DNA of 64,000 bases from Pelagibacteraceae bacterium AG-422-D23 (GTDB lineage Bacteria > Pseudomonadota > Alphaproteobacteria > Pelagibacterales > Pelagibacteraceae): NCBI GenBank assembly GCA_003213615.1, contig QCMQ01000005.1, forward strand, positions 1-64,000, given 5' to 3'. The stretch's first letter is position 1; every line of letters starts with the position of its first letter. Positions 8,034-18,462 of the stretch are shown here, in pieces. The position numbers and the translations under genes were made by a program. The notes under the pieces are model-generated. The model did no database searches. It was not told the origin of the DNA and saw only the letters and a program-made list of their open reading frames with translations.

Positions 8034-8501
8034 ATGTTCAAAAAAAGAGAAAATATCTATGATATTGAAGAAGGAAATCTTCTATCACCTAAATTTGATA
8101 ATGACGGGTTGATTCCTGTCATTACAATGTGCTCAAAAACTAAGGATATTTTGATGCATGGATATATGAATGTAGAAGCTCTTAAAAAAACAATTGAAAC
8201 AAAAGAAGCTCACTATTTTAGTCGTTCGAGAAAAGCTATCTGGCATAAAGGTAAAACAAGTGGATTTATCCAAAAAATCACTGAAATAAGAATTGATGAT
8301 GATCAAGACTCAATATGGTTAACAGTTGATATTGGTGATGGTGCAAGTTGTCATGTTGGTTATAGATCATGTTTTTATAGATCAGTTCCTATGGGACCAA
8401 TAGAGAATGGAAGAAAAGTTGAAATGGAATTTCTTGAAAAAGAAAAAAAATTTGACCCCGAAGAAGTTTATAAAGGACAACCTAATCCAACAAAACTTTA
8501 A
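8034..8501 (+). CDS. hisI: Phosphoribosyl-AMP cyclohydrolase
   Basis: A 155-residue HisI that opens the adenine ring of phosphoribosyl-AMP in histidine synthesis. Recognised by MHGYMNVEAL, the HYFSRSRKAIWHKGKTSG block, and the metal-binding run DIGDGASCHVGYRSCFYR. It is the stand-alone form, without a fused HisE domain. A GTG-started 2OG oxygenase gene follows after two bases, so they probably share a transcript. The spacer upstream is shared with divergent folE. Confidence 0.95.
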   Translation: MFKKRENIYDIEEGNLLSPKFDNDGLIPVITMCSKTKDILMHGYMNVEALKKTIETKEAHYFSRSRKAIWHKGKTSGFIQKITEIRIDDDQDSIWLTVDIGDGASCHVGYRSCFYRSVPMGPIENGRKVEMEFLEKEKKFDPEEVYKGQPNPTKL

Positions 8502-8503
8502 TT

Positions 8504-9136
8504 GTGGAAATAAAATTAATCAAACCTTTTGGCCCTTCTATATTAAAAACTGAAATTCCAGATGAGATTTTGCAAAAGTTAAATAATTACATTGATAAAA
8601 TTGTTGAGGATGAACAAAAATCAATAAATTTAAATTTAGGTAATAACTTAGCTGGTGATGTCACGCAGGAATTTAAATTAGAACAAAATTTTATGTCAGA
8701 GAGTGGTTGGTTAAATTTTTTAGCTAAGTGTGTTCAAGAATGGATTAAAGCTGCAATAAATAAAGAAATAAAAAAATTCAATTTAATTGACTCTTGGGTA
8801 GTTAGACAATTCAAAGATGAATACAACCCGGTTCATTGGCATGGTGGGCATATATCTGGAGCAGGTTTTTTAAAAATTCCAAGCACATTTGGAAAACATT
8901 TCCAAAAAAAAGAAAATGTTGAATATTTAGGAGGTACATTAAATTTGATACATGGTTCAAGACAATTTCTATCAAACTCAAAATTTAAAATTATTCCAAA
9001 AGTGGGTGATGTATATTTTTTTCCTCATTATTTGATGCATACCGTTTATCCTTTTAAAGGTTCGGATGAAGAACGAAGATCAATTTCATTTAATGCATTA
9101 ATTGATGAAAATATTTTTAATGTACATGGACAATAA
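8504..9136 (+). CDS. Putative 2-oxoglutarate/Fe(II)-dependent oxygenase
   Basis: A 210-residue protein starting with GTG two bases after the hisI stop. It carries a jelly-roll iron site: NPVHWHGGHISGAGFL near residue 115 provides H-x-H, and VYFFPHYLMHTVYPF near 172 provides the distal His, with RRSISFN further on supplying a likely 2-oxoglutarate Arg. This pattern resembles the TIGR02466-type putative 2OG-Fe(II) oxygenases found in marine bacteria and phages. Substrate unknown. No signal peptide or membrane segment is seen. The next gene starts inside its last codons. Confidence 0.7.
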   Translation: MEIKLIKPFGPSILKTEIPDEILQKLNNYIDKIVEDEQKSINLNLGNNLAGDVTQEFKLEQNFMSESGWLNFLAKCVQEWIKAAINKEIKKFNLIDSWVVRQFKDEYNPVHWHGGHISGAGFLKIPSTFGKHFQKKENVEYLGGTLNLIHGSRQFLSNSKFKIIPKVGDVYFFPHYLMHTVYPFKGSDEERRSISFNALIDENIFNVHGQ

Positions 9137-9506
9137 TAATATTCAAAAAAATGTTCTTGGAGAAGATCTTGAAGAATGCTCAAATGATCCTTTAACAGGT
9201 TGGTTTAGAGATGGGTGCTGCAATACAGATGAAAATGATCATGGTGTACATACTGTTTGTGCAAAAGTTACAACTGAATTTTTAGAATGGTTAAAAGAAG
9301 CAGGAAATGATTTAATTACTCCTCACCCAGAATTTGGATTTCCAGGATTAAAAGATGGAGATGGATGGTGTGTATGTGCAAGTTGGTATGCAAAAGCAGT
9401 TGAGGCTGGTAAAGGATGTCCAATATTTCTAAAAAGAACTCATAAAAATACTTTAAAACATTTACCTATCGAAACGTTAAAAAAATTTGCAATAGACTTA
9501 TCTTAA
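9126..9506 (+). CDS. DUF2237 family protein
   Basis: A small cysteine-rich protein of the DUF2237 family (PF09996). Family hallmarks are NVLGEDLEECS, LTGWFRDGCC, the GVHTVCAKVT segment and GDGWCVCASWYAKA. Several in-frame ATGs occur at 9102, 9105, 9120 and 9126; I chose 9126 (MDNNNIQ) because conserved sequence begins right after it, which overlaps the oxygenase by 11 bp. The function of the family is unknown. Its stop is immediately next to the stop of convergent ETF-QO with no base between. Confidence 0.8.
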   Translation: MDNNNIQKNVLGEDLEECSNDPLTGWFRDGCCNTDENDHGVHTVCAKVTTEFLEWLKEAGNDLITPHPEFGFPGLKDGDGWCVCASWYAKAVEAGKGCPIFLKRTHKNTLKHLPIETLKKFAIDLS

Positions 9507-11126
9507 TTACATATTTCCATATCTTGGACCACCGCTTCCTTCTGGTGTCACCCAAGTTATGTTTTGGGAAGGTTCTTTAATATCGCAAGTTTTACAGTGG
9601 ATACAATTTTGTGAGTTAATTACAAACTTATTAACATCGTTTTCTTTCTGAACTTCATATACTCCAGCGGGACAATATCTTTGTGCGGGTTCATCAAACT
9701 TTTCTAAAGTGTATTTAATTGGTAAATCGGGATCTTTAAGTTGCAAATGGACAGGTTGATTATCAGCATGATTTGTTCCTGTAAGATAAACTGAGCTAGT
9801 TTTATCAAAAGTTATAACATTATCATACTTTGGATAATCTATTTTAGGCATTAGATTTGCTGGTTTTAATGTTTCGTGATCAGCATGTTTATGTTTAAGA
9901 GTAAAAGGAAGTTTTCCTCTAAATAAAATTTGATCTATTCCAGTAAAAATAATTCCTAAAATTAGCCCCCAACTAAAACTAGGTTTTACATTTCTAGCTT
10001 CATAAAGCTCTTTATATAACCAACTATTTTTAAATTTATTTTCATAAATTGATAAATCTTTGTTCTCTTTTAAATGTTCATTAATGGCTTCAGCTGCAAT
10101 CATCCCACTTTTCATCGCTGTATGAGAGCCTTTAATTTTTGGCATATTCAACGTTCCTGCATCACAACCAACTAGTAAAGCTCCAGGCATAAACATTTTT
10201 GGCAAACTTTGAAATCCACCTTCAATTAAGGCTCTTGCACCGTAAGAAATTCTTTTTCCACCTTCTATAATTTTTTTAATTGCTGGATGTGTTTTAAATC
10301 TCTGAAATTCATCATAAGGAGATAAGTGAGGATTTTTGTAATCTAAACCAATTACATACCCTAGAAAAACTTGTTTATTTTCTGCATGATACATAAAACT
10401 ACCACCATATGTATTGTTATCTAATGGCCAACCAGCAGTATGCATAACTAAGCCTTCTTCGTGATTTTTATCCTCTATTTCCCAAATTTCTTTAAAACCA
10501 ATTCCGTATTGTTGAGGATCTTTACCTTTATTTAATTCAAATTTTTCAATCAATTGTTTTCCTAAATGACCTCTGCACCCTTCTGCAAATACAGTTGCTT
10601 TACCTAAAAGCTCAATACCTGGTTCAAAACTATCTTTTTTATTACCATCTTTATCTATACCCATATCCTGAGTTGCAACACCTTTAACAGATCCATCTTC
10701 GTTATATAAAATTTCACTTGCTGGAAATCCTGGAAAGATTTCTACACCTAATGCTTCAGCTTGTTCAGCAAGCCATCTACACAAATTTGCTAAACTGATA
10801 ATATAATTTTTATGATTTTGTTGTACAGCAGGTAGTAGCCAAGTTGGCCAATTTAAAGATTTGGTTTTTCCTAAAAATAAAAATTTTTCTTTAGTTACTT
10901 TTGTTTTAATTGGAGAATTTAATTCTCTCCAGTTTGGCAACAGTTCATCTAGTGCACGTGTTTCAAATACATTGCCGCTTAAAATATGAGCTCCAATTTC
11001 TGATGCTTTTTCTAATAAACAAACATTTAAATTTGAATCTAGTTGTTTTAACTTTATTGCAGTTGATAATCCTGATGGTCCTCCACCAATAATTACAACA
11101 TCATATTCCATCGATTCTCTAGACAT
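9507..11126 (-). CDS. etfD: Electron transfer flavoprotein-ubiquinone oxidoreductase
   Basis: A 539-residue ETF-QO that passes electrons from reduced ETF to ubiquinone at the inner membrane. The FAD-binding GGGPSGLSTAIKL lies near residue 14 and the GCDAGTLNMPKIKGSH-type motif near 330. The C-terminal ferredoxin domain has a 4Fe-4S Cys set: YCPAGVYE, then CIHCKTCDIKEPSQNI. It completes the operon dimethylglycine/sarcosine dehydrogenase, EtfB, EtfA, ETF-QO, so methyl-amine oxidation is wired to the respiratory chain. A 23-bp gap separates it from etfA. Confidence 0.95.
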   Translation of the reverse strand: MSRESMEYDVVIIGGGPSGLSTAIKLKQLDSNLNVCLLEKASEIGAHILSGNVFETRALDELLPNWRELNSPIKTKVTKEKFLFLGKTKSLNWPTWLLPAVQQNHKNYIISLANLCRWLAEQAEALGVEIFPGFPASEILYNEDGSVKGVATQDMGIDKDGNKKDSFEPGIELLGKATVFAEGCRGHLGKQLIEKFELNKGKDPQQYGIGFKEIWEIEDKNHEEGLVMHTAGWPLDNNTYGGSFMYHAENKQVFLGYVIGLDYKNPHLSPYDEFQRFKTHPAIKKIIEGGKRISYGARALIEGGFQSLPKMFMPGALLVGCDAGTLNMPKIKGSHTAMKSGMIAAEAINEHLKENKDLSIYENKFKNSWLYKELYEARNVKPSFSWGLILGIIFTGIDQILFRGKLPFTLKHKHADHETLKPANLMPKIDYPKYDNVITFDKTSSVYLTGTNHADNQPVHLQLKDPDLPIKYTLEKFDEPAQRYCPAGVYEVQKENDVNKFVINSQNCIHCKTCDIKEPSQNITWVTPEGSGGPRYGNM

Positions 11127-11149
11127 ACTCTAGTTTTTAACTGCAAGGA

Positions 11150-12103
11150 TTATTTTTGTATAGTGTTTAATTTGTTCAGCTCTTCCATGAACTGAGGTAG
11201 TGCCTCAAATAAATCAGCTTCAAGTCCATAATCTGCAACACTAAAAATTGGCGCTTCTCCATCTTTATTAATTGCAACTATAACTTTACTTTCCTTCATT
11301 CCTGCTAAATGCTGAATAGCACCTGAAATTCCAACAGCGATATATAGATCTGGCACCACTACTTTTCCTGTTTGCCCTACTTGATGGTCGTTACTTATGT
11401 ATCCAGCGTCTACTGCCGCTCTTGATGCTCCAATTGCTGCACCTAGTTTGTCAGCAATTTCTGTAATTAATTTAAAATTATCTCCACTTTGCATTCCTCT
11501 GCCACCTGATACAACAATTCTTGCTGTTCCAAGTTCAGGTCGATCAGATTTAATTTCTTCTCTTTTAATAAATTTTGTATTTGAAAACTCTTCACTAGGA
11601 TCCACTTTTTCAATTGGGGCTGATCCACCTGTGCTCTCACATGGATCAAATGAAGTAGGTCTGATTGTTACGCACTTTTTAGAATCATTACTCTTAATTG
11701 TTGCAAAAGCATTACCTGCATAAATTGGTCTTAAAAAAGTATCTGGTGATATTACTTTAATAATGTCGCTTACTTGCGATGTATCAAGATGAGCAGCAAT
11801 TCGTGGCATCAAATTTTTGCCAAATGTATTTGCTGAACAAACAATGTGAGAATAATTTTCTGCAAGTTTAACAATCACTGGAGCAAAATTTTCTGCTGTG
11901 AAGTTTTCATAGTGAGTTCCTTCCACACTCAATACTTTTTTAACTACTGGAAGTTCAGATAATTGTTTTGCAGCATCTGCAAAGTTTTGACCAATAATTA
12001 CAGCATGAACATCTGAATCAATTTGAGATGCTGCTGTAGCTGCATTAAGAGTAAATGGTCTTAACTCTTTATTGCTGTGCTCAGCTATAAGTAAAACTGC
12101 CAT
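11150..12103 (-). CDS. etfA: Electron transfer flavoprotein alpha subunit
   Basis: A 317-residue ETF alpha subunit (FixB), the FAD-binding half of the soluble ETF dimer. The FAD domain has [11 protein letters not shown] near residue 197, [11 protein letters not shown], the QVGQTGKVV motif, and [17 protein letters not shown] with the conserved signature. Its ATG shares one base with the stop of etfB (TAATG at 12103). It receives electrons from the upstream dehydrogenase and delivers them to ETF-QO downstream. Confidence 0.95.
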   Translation of the reverse strand: MAVLLIAEHSNKELRPFTLNAATAASQIDSDVHAVIIGQNFADAAKQLSELPVVKKVLSVEGTHYENFTAENFAPVIVKLAENYSHIVCSANTFGKNLMPRIAAHLDTSQVSDIIKVISPDTFLRPIYAGNAFATIKSNDSKKCVTIRPTSFDPCESTGGSAPIEKVDPSEEFSNTKFIKREEIKSDRPELGTARIVVSGGRGMQSGDNFKLITEIADKLGAAIGASRAAVDAGYISNDHQVGQTGKVVVPDLYIAVGISGAIQHLAGMKESKVIVAINKDGEAPIFSVADYGLEADLFEALPQFMEELNKLNTIQK

Positions 12104-12852
12104 TAAATTACTTTCGCCTCATTTTTTAATTTTTGAACTAATTCAGCAACATTTGCTACTTTTATACCTGCTTTTCTTTTTGGGGGTTCCTCTACTTTTA
12201 ATTGTTCTAATCTTGGCGAAACATCTACACCTAAATCAGAAGCAGCAATTTCCTCTATAGGTTTTTTCTTAGCCTTCATTATATTTGGTAATGATGCGTA
12301 TCTTGGTTCATTCAGCCTTAGATCACAAGTTACAATAGCTGGAACATTTATTTCAATTGTTTCAAGACCTTCGTCTATTTCTCTAGTTACTTCTAATTTA
12401 TTATCTTTTACATCGATCTTTGAGGCAAATGTTGCTTGTGGCCAATTTAATAAAGCACTCAACATTTGACCTGTTTGATTACAATCATCATCAATTGCTT
12501 GTTTACCCATAAATACTAAATCTGGTTTTTCTTTATCTACTATTTTTTGTAAAATTTTTGAAACAGCGAGTGGTTCTAGTATTCCATCCACTTTTACATG
12601 AATACCTCTATCTGCACCAACAGCTAAAGCTTTCCTAACAGTTTCTTGAGCTTTTTCTTCTCCGACAGTTATTGCAACTACTTCTGTAGCTTTTCCACCC
12701 TCTTTAATTTTTACAGCCTCTTCTATTGCATTATCATCTGGAGGATTGGTTGACATTTTAACATTATCAGTAACTACACCGGTTCCATCATCCTTAACTC
12801 TGATTTGAACGTTGTAATCAATAACTCTTTTTACAGCTACTAAAATTTTCAT
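12103..12852 (-). CDS. etfB: Electron transfer flavoprotein beta subunit
   Basis: A 249-residue ETF beta subunit (FixA). It starts [14 protein letters not shown], contains the [19 protein letters not shown] and [20 protein letters not shown]-binding segments near residue 115-130, and the [17 protein letters not shown] recognition region near 195-210 typical of the family. It overlaps both neighbours by one base (TAATG at 12852 and 12103), so dehydrogenase, EtfB and EtfA are translated in series. Confidence 0.95.
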   Translation of the reverse strand: MKILVAVKRVIDYNVQIRVKDDGTGVVTDNVKMSTNPPDDNAIEEAVKIKEGGKATEVVAITVGEEKAQETVRKALAVGADRGIHVKVDGILEPLAVSKILQKIVDKEKPDLVFMGKQAIDDDCNQTGQMLSALLNWPQATFASKIDVKDNKLEVTREIDEGLETIEINVPAIVTCDLRLNEPRYASLPNIMKAKKKPIEEIAASDLGVDVSPRLEQLKVEEPPKRKAGIKVANVAELVQKLKNEAKVI

Positions 12853-15284
12853 TAAGCTCTCAATAAATTATTTTCTGAATCGTAAGGACTCTCATCTAAA
12901 ACAGTAGCGTCGTACATTTCACCCAATATATCAACTTGTAATTTGTCGCCCACATTTGAACAATCTGGCTTAACCATTGCGAGAGCTATTGATTTATCTA
13001 ATCTAAATCCAAATTCACCTCCGGTTGCTCTTCCAACAACTTTCCCATCTTTGAAAATAGGATTATTTCCTAACACATCAGCATCTTTAGTATTATGAAC
13101 CTCTAAAGTAACTAATTTATTATCAAAGCCCTTTTCTCTCCATTTGTTAAGTGCTTCTAAACCAATAAAGTTACCTTTGTTTGGATGAACAAATCTATCA
13201 AGACCAGATTCATATGGTGAGTATTCAATTGATAATTCTGTGCCAACTAATTTGTAAGATTTTTCAACTCTTAAACTATTCATAGCTCTAATTCCAAATG
13301 GTTTTATTCCCAAATCTTTACCAGCTTCCATTAATTTATCAAAAATATGATTTTGATATTCAATTGGATGATGTAGTTCCCATCCTAACTCACCAACAAA
13401 GTTTACTCTCATCGCATTTACTGGGGCGTATCCAACATTAACATTTTTTGCAGTCAGCCATTTGAAATTATCATTAGAAAAATCATCTGTTGAAACCTTT
13501 TGCATTAATTGTCTAGCTTTTGGACCAGCTACTACCAAAACTCCTGTACTGTTAGTTAGATCCTCAAAAATTACAGATCCATCATCTGGCATCCATTTTT
13601 GTATCCAATCATGGTCCAATCTTAAATTTGCTCCTGCAGAAACTAGATAATAACTATTTTCTGCTTCTTTCATTATTGTAAATTCTGAATGCACTCCGCC
13701 TTTAGTGTTCAAAGCATGACATAAATTTATCCTTCCAATTTTCTTTGGAAGTTTGTTTGCAACTAAATAATCTAAAAATTCCTCTGCTTTAGGTCCTCTA
13801 ATTCTACATTTTGCAAACGCAGTCATATCTAAAAGACCCACGTTTTCTTTTACATTTTGACATTCTTTTTTAATTGCATCAAACCATTTTGATCTTCTAA
13901 ATGACCAATCATCTTTTTGCTCAATTCCATCTGTTGCAAAAAAATTAGGTCTTTCCCAACCAAATTTCTGACCAAAAACTGCTCCTAAATTTTTCATTCG
14001 TTCATAACAAGGAGCTGCTCTTAATGGTCTCGCCGCTGGTCTTTCTTCATCTGGATAATGAACAATAAATACATGGCTATATGCTTCTTCATTTTTTGCT
14101 TTTAAATAAGATTTAGTTGCATAGTTTCCATAACGTCTTGGTTCAACTCCCAACATATCAATTGTAGGTTCACCATCAACGATCCACTCTGCTAATTGCC
14201 AGCCTGCACCTCCTGCTGCAGTTATTCCAAAACTATGTCCTTCATTAATCCAAAAATTCTTAAGCCCCCAAGCTGGTCCAACAATTGGATTTCCATCAGG
14301 AGTATAACAGATTGCTCCATTATAAACTTTCTTTACTCCAACTTCTCCAAACGCAGGTACTCTATGAATTGCTCCTTCTATGTGTGGAGCTAATCTGTCT
14401 AAGTCTTCTTGAAATAATTCATATTCTGAATTTTTTGATGGCCCCTCTACATAACACGCTGGTGCACCATCTTCATAAGGGCCTAAAATTAACCCTCCAG
14501 CTTCTTCTCTCATATACCATCTACTATCACTATCTCTTAAGACTCCCATTTCTGGTAATCCATCTTTTTTTCTTTTTTGAATTGCTGGATGCGGTTCTGT
14601 AACAATGTATTGATGTTCAACAGGTATTACTGGAATATCTAATCCTACCATTTCACCTGTTTGTCTCGCAAAATTTCCAGAACAAGAAATAACATGTTCG
14701 CACTCTATTGATCCCTTATCTGTTTCCACAATCCATCCATCTTTAGTTTGCTTCATTGATAGGACAGTTGTGTTTCTATAAATTTCTGCTCCTCTATTTC
14801 TTGCACCTGTTGCTAATGCTTGTGTTAAATCTGCTGGTTGAATATATCCATCTTCAGGGTGTTGTATTGCGCCAACTAAATCATCTGTATGACATAATGG
14901 CCAAATTTCTTTTACTTGTTCTGGTTTTAAAAATTTAACATCTACCCCGATAGTTCGAGCGACACCTGCGTATTGATGGTATTCATCCATTCTATCTTTT
15001 GTACTTGCTAGACGAATATTTGAAACAACACTAAAGCCAACATTTTTTCCAGTTTCTTCCTCTAATGTTTTGTAAAGATTAACTGCATATTTATGAAGTT
15101 GTCCAACTGAATAACTCATATTAAATAAAGGCAACAAACCTGCTGCGTGCCAAGTAGATCCCGAAGTTAACTCTTTTCTTTCAACAAGAACAACATCAGA
15201 CCAGCCCTTTTTTGCTAAATGATAAAGTGCACTTACCCCTACAACTCCTCCACCAACTACTACAACTTTAGTTTTTGTTTTCAT
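12852..15284 (-). CDS. Dimethylglycine/sarcosine dehydrogenase, FAD domain fused to GcvT domain
   Basis: An 810-residue two-domain enzyme. The N-terminal FAD amine-oxidase domain has [16 protein letters not shown] at residues 8-23 and GSTWHAAG near 50, whose His is the covalent FAD attachment site in mammalian dimethylglycine dehydrogenase. The C-terminal half (about 430-810) is a GcvT-type tetrahydrofolate domain. It removes a methyl group from dimethylglycine or sarcosine, passes one carbon to folate and electrons to ETF. The etfB, etfA and ETF-QO genes directly downstream strongly support ETF-linked dehydrogenase activity. Which of the two substrates is preferred, compared with the paralogue at 24672, cannot be settled. 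Confidence 0.88.
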   Translation of the reverse strand: MKTKTKVVVVGGGVVGVSALYHLAKKGWSDVVLVERKELTSGSTWHAAGLLPLFNMSYSVGQLHKYAVNLYKTLEEETGKNVGFSVVSNIRLASTKDRMDEYHQYAGVARTIGVDVKFLKPEQVKEIWPLCHTDDLVGAIQHPEDGYIQPADLTQALATGARNRGAEIYRNTTVLSMKQTKDGWIVETDKGSIECEHVISCSGNFARQTGEMVGLDIPVIPVEHQYIVTEPHPAIQKRKKDGLPEMGVLRDSDSRWYMREEAGGLILGPYEDGAPACYVEGPSKNSEYELFQEDLDRLAPHIEGAIHRVPAFGEVGVKKVYNGAICYTPDGNPIVGPAWGLKNFWINEGHSFGITAAGGAGWQLAEWIVDGEPTIDMLGVEPRRYGNYATKSYLKAKNEEAYSHVFIVHYPDEERPAARPLRAAPCYERMKNLGAVFGQKFGWERPNFFATDGIEQKDDWSFRRSKWFDAIKKECQNVKENVGLLDMTAFAKCRIRGPKAEEFLDYLVANKLPKKIGRINLCHALNTKGGVHSEFTIMKEAENSYYLVSAGANLRLDHDWIQKWMPDDGSVIFEDLTNSTGVLVVAGPKARQLMQKVSTDDFSNDNFKWLTAKNVNVGYAPVNAMRVNFVGELGWELHHPIEYQNHIFDKLMEAGKDLGIKPFGIRAMNSLRVEKSYKLVGTELSIEYSPYESGLDRFVHPNKGNFIGLEALNKWREKGFDNKLVTLEVHNTKDADVLGNNPIFKDGKVVGRATGGEFGFRLDKSIALAMVKPDCSNVGDKLQVDILGEMYDATVLDESPYDSENNLLRA

Positions 15285-15341
15285 TCAGGGATTCCTACTA
15301 AATTTTTAATTGTTACGAAACAAAAATTTATATGTGGACAA

Positions 15342-15818
15342 TCAAATTGAGCTTCCAAGAGGGATTGGACTGGATACCATTGTGGTTAACCAACAGTCTT
15401 TCAAAGTTCCCTCATAGGTGTACTTTTCAACTTGCCAATTGAATTTGTGATAAATTTTGTCCTTATCAAGAATGATAACTTCAAATTGAGCCCATTTGTC
15501 ACTACTTCCAAGTTCAGTTATTGTGTGACTTAGGTGGTTAATCATCATCCCATAAGAGTCGCTTTTTATCATCATCTTAAAGTTGCTTAATGGTCCTGTT
15601 ACTCTCTTATTATTTGGGTGAGCAAATTTCCAAGTTTGTTCAATACCACTATCTTTATATTCAAGATCATTTTGTTGAAGCCCACTCAATTGAATTTTAA
15701 TAACTTCTTTGGGGCTTATAGTGCTATTGGGGTTTAATAATTCAGCGTAAGAAAATGAAATAAAGGAAAAAAATAAAACTACTGCTTTAAAGATTATTAG
15801 CGGTTTTTCTAACATCAT
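15342..15818 (-). CDS. DUF4864-like secreted protein
   Basis: A 158-residue protein with a hydrophobic N-terminus (residues 6-24, ending SYAELL) that looks like a signal peptide, then a compact globular domain with EVIKIQLSGLQQND, the SYGMMINH segment, and a C-terminal tryptophan-containing strand. The pattern fits DUF4864, a family of unknown function in alphaproteobacteria. The first ATG overlaps the upstream flavoprotein gene by 32 bp; a later non-ATG start would remove the overlap. Function unknown. Confidence 0.65.
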   Translation of the reverse strand: MMLEKPLIIFKAVVLFFSFISFSYAELLNPNSTISPKEVIKIQLSGLQQNDLEYKDSGIEQTWKFAHPNNKRVTGPLSNFKMMIKSDSYGMMINHLSHTITELGSSDKWAQFEVIILDKDKIYHKFNWQVEKYTYEGTLKDCWLTTMVSSPIPLGSSI

Positions 15819-16356
15819 TTAAAAATTCTTGTCTCTTTGCATCGCTAACAAATGGTACTGCAAAATATCTTCTATAGACAATGTTATATATGCCACACAT
15901 ATGAAATACTCCTCTTTTTAATCTTCTAATTGGTAAGTTTAAAAAAAAAGTTGTAATTGCTAATCTTGGTGAACCATATGTGCAGAATATTATAGCTTTT
16001 TTATCTCTTAAGTTTCCAATTGGATAACCGTAATTTCCAACCAACTGTTTAAATCTAAACGCCCAAGGTGGAGCTAAAACTTTATCTATCCAACCCTCAA
16101 CTATCGCTGGCATTCTAAAATTCCAAATTGGAGCAATTAATACAATTGTATCACATTCTTCGATTCTTTTTCTATGATCTAAAACTTCTTGATCAGGTTC
16201 CTCACCAGCGAAAACAGGATTAAATTTCTCTTTATATAAATCAACAACATCAATTTGATTTCCATTTACCTTTGATTGTTTAACAAATTCATCTCGAATT
16301 GCTGCATTAAATGAATTGTTATTATAGTGTCCATACACTAAGAAAATTTTCTTCAT
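15787..16356 (-). CDS. Flavodoxin-fold NAD(P)H dehydrogenase (quinone)-like protein
   Basis: A 189-residue flavodoxin-like oxidoreductase of the KefF/MdaB/NQO family (PF02525). The FMN/FAD phosphate-binding N-terminus is FLVYGHYNNNSFN, VDLYKEKFNPV lies near residue 40, and the APIWNFRMPAIVEGWIDKVL segment near residue 75 is diagnostic. It probably reduces quinones with NAD(P)H in the cytoplasm. It sits 11 bp after the MFS transporter gene on the same strand, but no functional link is apparent. Confidence 0.8.
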   Translation of the reverse strand: MKKIFLVYGHYNNNSFNAAIRDEFVKQSKVNGNQIDVVDLYKEKFNPVFAGEEPDQEVLDHRKRIEECDTIVLIAPIWNFRMPAIVEGWIDKVLAPPWAFRFKQLVGNYGYPIGNLRDKKAIIFCTYGSPRLAITTFFLNLPIRRLKRGVFHMCGIYNIVYRRYFAVPFVSDAKRQEFLNDVRKTANNL

Positions 16357-16367
16357 TTTATTAATTT

Positions 16368-17978
16368 TTATTCAGTAGTTTTGTATTTACTATTATTAAT
16401 TATAAATACAAATAGAATTGGAAGAATTAAAGTTAAAAGTGTTACAACAATCAATAAAATTCCAAGTTCAGAATAATCTGCTGTAGTTTGTATTTCACCA
16501 GAAACTTTATCCTTAACCTCCCTTGTTACAGTAAATATTTCATTTAAATATTTTGTTCCCAGCGCACTCGCTGATAATGCTAAATTTGTAAAAGATGCAA
16601 AAACTGCAAAAAAAGTTGCTTTTAAATGAGCTGGAGCATTTTTTGCTATCCAAGCTAGTAGAGGTATCATTGATACTTGGCCAAGCGGAGACTCTAATGC
16701 GGTATTAATTAATGCAATAAACTTAGCATCAACTACTCCACCTGTTAACGAAGCTGTCCAGTTATGAAAACCATAATACATTCCAACACTTGGTAAAAAC
16801 AAAATTGCACCCGCAATACTTAAAACAACAATTATTTTTGCTATTGAATTGTTCGCCATAAACGGTCTTAATAAAACAATACCAGCTAATGTTAAAATTG
16901 ATGCAAGTAATGATAGAATTGAAAAAAACTGTTCATTAAATCCTAGTTCATCAATTTCGAACCATGTTAAACCAGGACCAGGACCTGGCATGGCTCTAAA
17001 TACAAAAATAATTACTGCTGTACCTACAATTGTTAATCTTAGTTCCTGAGGCAATTCCTTAATAAGTTTAAACATTAAAAACAAAATGATTATAACTGAT
17101 CCAATAAATACAATTTCTTGTGCAAATGGAACTTTAAAGGAACCAATAGACAATGTAAAAATAACAAAAACTAAACTTCCTCCTAATATCCACCAGTTTA
17201 TTTTTGTTTTTTCGTTACCTCTTTCATCTTTAAATTCTAGACCTTTAGATTTTAAAGTTTGTATTTTTTTATGTCTTAAATAATTGGCTAAAATTACACC
17301 TAGTATAGAAACTAAAGGTATTACAAGAGCATAAATGTAGATAGTTCCGTATAAATCTATCTTATCGGCCTGCTGTAGGCTTTCCACGTCCCTAAACAAA
17401 ATTACGTTAACTAATGCAACAAGTACTGTACCGCCAATAATGGCAAACCTTCCAAGTGTCTGCATAGTTGTATGCATTATTTTTATTTGATCTTTAGAAT
17501 AATCATTTCCTGTTTCATCAACCAAAGGAACTGCCTCAACTGTCATAGCATCAGCTACAACGTCCTGAACCACATAACCAACTGGAGCTAAAATAACACT
17601 AATAACAAACCAAGTTTCCACCGAAAAAACTTGGGACATATCTTCTGTATGAATAATAAGCCCATACATAATTAGCAAACTTAGAGCTATTAATGATGCT
17701 CCTAAGTACACCATAATATTTTTTCTTTTCCAAATAAGATCAACAAGATGACCTAATGGCATTTTTAATGCCCATGGAATACCTGCCCAAAACCCTAATC
17801 CTGCAAGGAAAGCTGCTGATAAATTTAAATAATCTTTGACAAAGAATGTTCCAACAATTCCAGTCAATCCAGAAATACCAGCAGCCATATAAACCATTAA
17901 TGGTGGCAAATAAGTCCATTTAAACTGACGACCTAGATCTAAAAAAGTATTATCTAAGAATTTAAATACTTTATTCAT
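16368..17978 (-). CDS. Major facilitator family transporter, BT1/folate-biopterin-transporter-like
   Basis: A 536-residue membrane protein with about twelve hydrophobic segments. After segment 2 it has GIPWALKMPLGHLVDLIWKRKNIM near residues 66-89, the MFS A-loop position. The long form and this motif resemble the BT1 folate/biopterin transporter group (PF03092). An acidic and basic hydrophilic loop separates the halves (about 235-260). Folate or pterin transport would suit the folate-centred neighbourhood, but the substrate is not proven. The start lies 29 bp after the CoA-binding gene's stop. Confidence 0.6.
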   Translation of the reverse strand: MNKVFKFLDNTFLDLGRQFKWTYLPPLMVYMAAGISGLTGIVGTFFVKDYLNLSAAFLAGLGFWAGIPWALKMPLGHLVDLIWKRKNIMVYLGASLIALSLLIMYGLIIHTEDMSQVFSVETWFVISVILAPVGYVVQDVVADAMTVEAVPLVDETGNDYSKDQIKIMHTTMQTLGRFAIIGGTVLVALVNVILFRDVESLQQADKIDLYGTIYIYALVIPLVSILGVILANYLRHKKIQTLKSKGLEFKDERGNEKTKINWWILGGSLVFVIFTLSIGSFKVPFAQEIVFIGSVIIILFLMFKLIKELPQELRLTIVGTAVIIFVFRAMPGPGPGLTWFEIDELGFNEQFFSILSLLASILTLAGIVLLRPFMANNSIAKIIVVLSIAGAILFLPSVGMYYGFHNWTASLTGGVVDAKFIALINTALESPLGQVSMIPLLAWIAKNAPAHLKATFFAVFASFTNLALSASALGTKYLNEIFTVTREVKDKVSGEIQTTADYSELGILLIVVTLLTLILPILFVFIINNSKYKTTE

Positions 17979-18007
17979 AAAAATATTTAACTCTAAATTT
18001 AGAAGTT

Positions 18008-18457
18008 TTAAATTTTAAGATCAAGTCGAGGTTTCCAGAAGGGTCTAAATAACTCAATTTTTGGACATCTATTCATAACTACCTTAAGACCTGCTTCTTC
18101 AGCTAACTTAGCAGCATCATGATTTATAACTCCAATTTGTCCCCACAAAACTTTTGCATTTATAGCAATTGCCTCTTCAGCAATAGAATATAGATCTTCT
18201 GACTTTCTAAATACCTCTACCATATCAACTGGTTTATCAATTGCTTTTAGATCAGGATAAACTTTTAATCCTCTAATTTCAATTATACCTGGGCGTGGAT
18301 TTACAGGAATCATATTATAACCAGTTTCATGCAACACTCTTAGCACCCCATAGCTAAACTTTGTTTTGTCAGGACTTGCTCCTACCATTGCAATAGTCTT
18401 AACTGAGCTCAGTATGTCTTTTAAATACTCATCACTATAAGGTTCGTTATGGTTCAT
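18008..18457 (-). CDS. CoA-binding domain protein (YccU-like)
   Basis: A 149-residue single-domain Rossmann protein of the CoA_binding_2 family. The start TIAMVGASPDKTKFSYGVL (about residues 17-35) gives the nucleotide-binding glycine motif, and GYNMIPVNPRPG, DMVEVFR and VLWGQIGV follow in family order. Such proteins resemble the CoA-binding domain of succinyl-CoA synthetase and have unknown roles. It follows the ferredoxin gene by 5 bp in the methanethiol-oxidase-like operon. Confidence 0.85.
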   Translation of the reverse strand: MNHNEPYSDEYLKDILSSVKTIAMVGASPDKTKFSYGVLRVLHETGYNMIPVNPRPGIIEIRGLKVYPDLKAIDKPVDMVEVFRKSEDLYSIAEEAIAINAKVLWGQIGVINHDAAKLAEEAGLKVVMNRCPKIELFRPFWKPRLDLKI

Positions 18458-18462
18458 CTCTA

